Positions 5,963 to 7,540 of a DNA stretch of 7,540 bases are shown piece by piece; the first letter of the stretch is position 1, and every line of letters starts with the position of its first letter. The position numbers and the translations under genes are program-made. Where the stretch lies: NCBI GenBank assembly GCA_021826605.1, contig JAKAZF010000007.1:9213-16752 (forward strand), written 5' to 3'. Below the pieces are notes generated by a model. That model saw only the letters and a program-made list of their open reading frames with translations, did no database searches and was not told where the DNA came from. This stretch comes from Planctomycetota bacterium (GTDB taxonomy: Bacteria > Planctomycetota > Phycisphaerae > WQYP01).

Positions 5963-6922
5963 ATGAAACTTGAGTCACATATTATCTGCGGAGATTGTCT
6001 CGACAGACTTCAGGCGTATACTGATAACACATTCGATCTTATTGTCACCTCCCCCCCTTATGCGGACCAACGAAAGTCCACTTATGGCGGCCTTAGTCCG
6101 GAGGAGTACAATGCATGGTTTCTGAAAAGGTCGGCGGAGTTCCTGCGGGTTCTAAAACCAACGGGTACTTTTATTCTCAATATTAAAGAAAAGGTCGCGG
6201 ACGGTGAGCGCCACACGTATGTTATCGAGCTAATTCTGGCGATGCGGCAACAAGGCTGGCTTTGGACTGAGGAATTTATATGGCACAAAAAGAATTGTCA
6301 TCCCGGAAAATGGCCGAACCGATTTCGCGATGCTTGGGAGCGATGCCTGCAATTCAACAAATCACGACATTTCAAGATGTACCAGGACGCTGTGCGGGTT
6401 CCGATGGGAGATTGGGCCAAAGCTCGTCTGAAAAAACTTGGGAAAAACGACATCCTCAGGTTGGAAAGTCGTGTTGGTTCCGGATTCGGAAAAAATATCG
6501 CCAATTGGATCGGCCGGGATTTGGCTTATCCGGACAATGTCTTATATTTTGCCACAGAGTGCTCGAACAAGCAGCACAGTGCCGCGTTTCCTCGTGCTCT
6601 GCCGGAATGGTTTATCCGCCTTTTTACTTTGCCAGACGATTGGGTACTTGATCCCTTTGCGGGATCCGGAACGACGAATGTGGTCGCAAAAATGTTGGGG
6701 AGAAATTCCGTCGGCATTGAGGCACTTCAAAAGCATGTGCAAATCGCCGAACAAGCCCTTGCCCATGAGGAGGTAACACACAGTGGCAAAGCCCATGAGA
6801 ATGGAACTGGTAATTCGCTACGTCCAAAAGTGCATTCCGGATTTTCACAAAGCTCGGTTGGAGAAGCTGCGCACGATGCGGTTGAAAGAGGTCTTGCAAC
6901 GCAAAAATCCCTATTTGTTTAG
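5963..6922 (+). CDS. DNA methyltransferase of a type II restriction-modification system (N4/N6 amino-methylase family)
   Basis: Transfers a methyl group from S-adenosylmethionine to an exocyclic amino group (N4-cytosine or N6-adenine) in a DNA site, protecting it from the partner nuclease. The catalytic motif IV TSPPY is at residues 29-33, preceded by GDCLDRL (10-16), and the SAM-binding motif I DPFAGSGTT is at 230-238; this motif order fits the beta class. CSNKQHSAAFPRALPEWFIRL (200-220) is the usual block before motif I. TSPPY is common in N4-cytosine enzymes, but the modified base is not settled. The fold should end near AEQAL (262-266); the remaining 50 or so residues are polar, lack a recognised motif, and overlap the nuclease gene by 140 bases. 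ATG 5963 is the first start after the in-frame TAA at 5951-5953. By eye the gene is more A/T-rich than the malic enzyme upstream, consistent with transfer. Confidence 0.93.
   Translation: MKLESHIICGDCLDRLQAYTDNTFDLIVTSPPYADQRKSTYGGLSPEEYNAWFLKRSAEFLRVLKPTGTFILNIKEKVADGERHTYVIELILAMRQQGWLWTEEFIWHKKNCHPGKWPNRFRDAWERCLQFNKSRHFKMYQDAVRVPMGDWAKARLKKLGKNDILRLESRVGSGFGKNIANWIGRDLAYPDNVLYFATECSNKQHSAAFPRALPEWFIRLFTLPDDWVLDPFAGSGTTNVVAKMLGRNSVGIEALQKHVQIAEQALAHEEVTHSGKAHENGTGNSLRPKVHSGFSQSSVGEAAHDAVERGLATQKSLFV
6767..6774 (+). promoter_or_regulatory. Strong internal ribosome binding site for the endonuclease gene
   Basis: GAGGAGGT lies inside the methyltransferase gene. The space to GTG 6783 is 8 bases. 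It fixes the nuclease start at GTG and allows its translation independent of the methyltransferase stop at 6922. Confidence 0.8.
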
Positions 6923-7529
6923 AGCCAGAGGATTGGCAACTCCACGAGAACTTGTTCACGCAGTTCTTGATGCGTACCTATCCTCACAAGAAGAAACACT
7001 TTTGGGAAATTTTCTCGAAGGCCTCGCAATTTTCATCTGCGGCCATGTTTACGGGGGCCGTAAATCCTGTGCGGAAGGAATTGATCTCGAACTTGAGAAG
7101 GATGGAAAGCGATATCTTGTGGCTATTAAATCCGGTCCAAACTGGGGTAACAGTTCACAACTCAAACGCATGTGTGACAATTTTTCGGCGGCGGCCCGCA
7201 TCTATCGCCAAGGGCGAGGCGCTCTGCCCGTTGAGTGCATCAACGGATGCTGCTATGGTAAGCAGTCTCACAAAAGCGAGGATAAAGGCAACTATAGAAA
7301 GCTCGTCGGGCAGCGCTTTTGGGAGTTTCTTTCCGGCGAACCTGATATGTACATAAAAATTATCGAACCGATCGGTCATGATGCCAGGGAAAGAAACGTG
7401 GCATTCCGCAACCAACTGGAGATCGTCCTGGACCAATTTGTCAACGAATTTCGGTCAGACTTTTGTGATTCTTCCAACGCCATATTGTGGGAACGCCTCA
7501 TCAAGCTGACATCCGAAGGCCGCGTATGA
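6783..7529 (+). CDS. Type II restriction endonuclease, PmeII-family-like
   Basis: A 248-residue protein that should cut unmethylated DNA at the site protected by the overlapping methyltransferase. It matches, from memory, the conserved blocks of the PmeII family of type II endonucleases: FHKARLEKLR (21-30), LKEVLQRKNPYLFRARG (34-50), LSSQEETLLGNFLEGLAIF (66-84), VYGGRKSCAEGIDLE (89-103), IKSGPNWGNSSQ (115-126), INGCCYGK (153-160), GQRFWEFLSG (176-185) and IIEPIGHDA (193-201). D101 and K116 could form a PD-(D/E)xK-type active site, but the position before IK is Ala114 where the motif has Asp/Glu; E79 or E98 may supply the missing acid. The start is GTG with a strong Shine-Dalgarno sequence 8 bases upstream; ATG at 6795 and 6801 are less well placed. 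Recognition sequence unknown. Confidence 0.85.
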   Translation: MAKPMRMELVIRYVQKCIPDFHKARLEKLRTMRLKEVLQRKNPYLFRARGLATPRELVHAVLDAYLSSQEETLLGNFLEGLAIFICGHVYGGRKSCAEGIDLELEKDGKRYLVAIKSGPNWGNSSQLKRMCDNFSAAARIYRQGRGALPVECINGCCYGKQSHKSEDKGNYRKLVGQRFWEFLSGEPDMYIKIIEPIGHDARERNVAFRNQLEIVLDQFVNEFRSDFCDSSNAILWERLIKLTSEGRV

Positions 7530-7540
7530 GGTTCAACGAC
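7526..7540 (+). CDS. Start of a further gene, cut by the window edge
   Basis: The nuclease stop TGA (7527-7529) overlaps an ATG at 7526 in the common ATGA arrangement. GAAGG (7515-7519) is 6 bases upstream. Only five codons (MRFND) are visible, so nothing can be said of the product. Its tight coupling to the nuclease suggests a third member of the same operon, for example an accessory nuclease or repair or control protein, but that is inference. Confidence 0.4.

Noticed and set aside
5833..5966. Short plus-strand frame ending at TGA 5964-5966 (reading ...IPAKNMATPEPIYLVE...)
   Set aside because: It has no normal start except an internal ATG, runs through the inverted-repeat element and the promoter, and matches nothing I recognise.
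6280..6776. Plus-strand frames of 112-123 codons inside the methyltransferase gene
   Set aside because: They are out of frame with a gene that has intact TSPPY and DPFAGSG motifs, and their products show no domains.

Overview
This window is gene-dense bacterial DNA of moderate GC content with every recognisable gene on the + strand. The organism is not certain. The single-membrane-span AsmA/DUF748-like protein with a GGSIALKGLTV core and the ACT-domain malic enzyme recall Planctomycetota or neighbouring PVC bacteria, but this is a guess from family resemblance. No rRNA, tRNA or CRISPR array was seen.

Region 1 (1-1847) is a transport and repair run. It holds the C-terminal end of a FecCD-type permease of an iron-siderophore/haem/B12 ABC importer, then its ATPase (306-1244), then the methionine sulfoxide reductase msrA (1251-1847). 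The msrA ribosome binding site lies in the last codons of the ATPase gene. Short tandem repeats sit at the permease/ATPase junction and after msrA.

Region 2 (1848-4196) starts with a 238-base gap carrying small repeats. It continues with an AsmA-like membrane-anchored protein (2086-2970) whose last 55 bases overlap an ArsB/NhaD/CitMHS-type anion or cation transporter (2916-4196).

Region 3 (4197-5775) is a likely promoter and leader followed by an ACT-domain malic enzyme. Its best Shine-Dalgarno sequence points to an ATT start codon at 4351, not to the first ATG at 4396, which would cut through the ACT domain.

Region 4 (5776-7540) is an accessory insertion. A 122-base element with about 23-base imperfect terminal inverted repeats and a possible 5-base target duplication (5788-5909) looks like a MITE. 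It lies just upstream of a good sigma-70-type promoter whose predicted start almost coincides with the ATG of a DNA methyltransferase (5963-6922), so the message may be leaderless. A 15-base palindrome covers the -35 box. The methyltransferase overlaps by 140 bases a PmeII-family-like restriction endonuclease (6783-7529, GTG start with a strong Shine-Dalgarno sequence). A third gene seems to start at an ATGA junction (7526) and is cut off by the window edge. The most interesting parts are this compact restriction-modification operon with its possible self-regulatory promoter, the MITE-like element and the ATT start.
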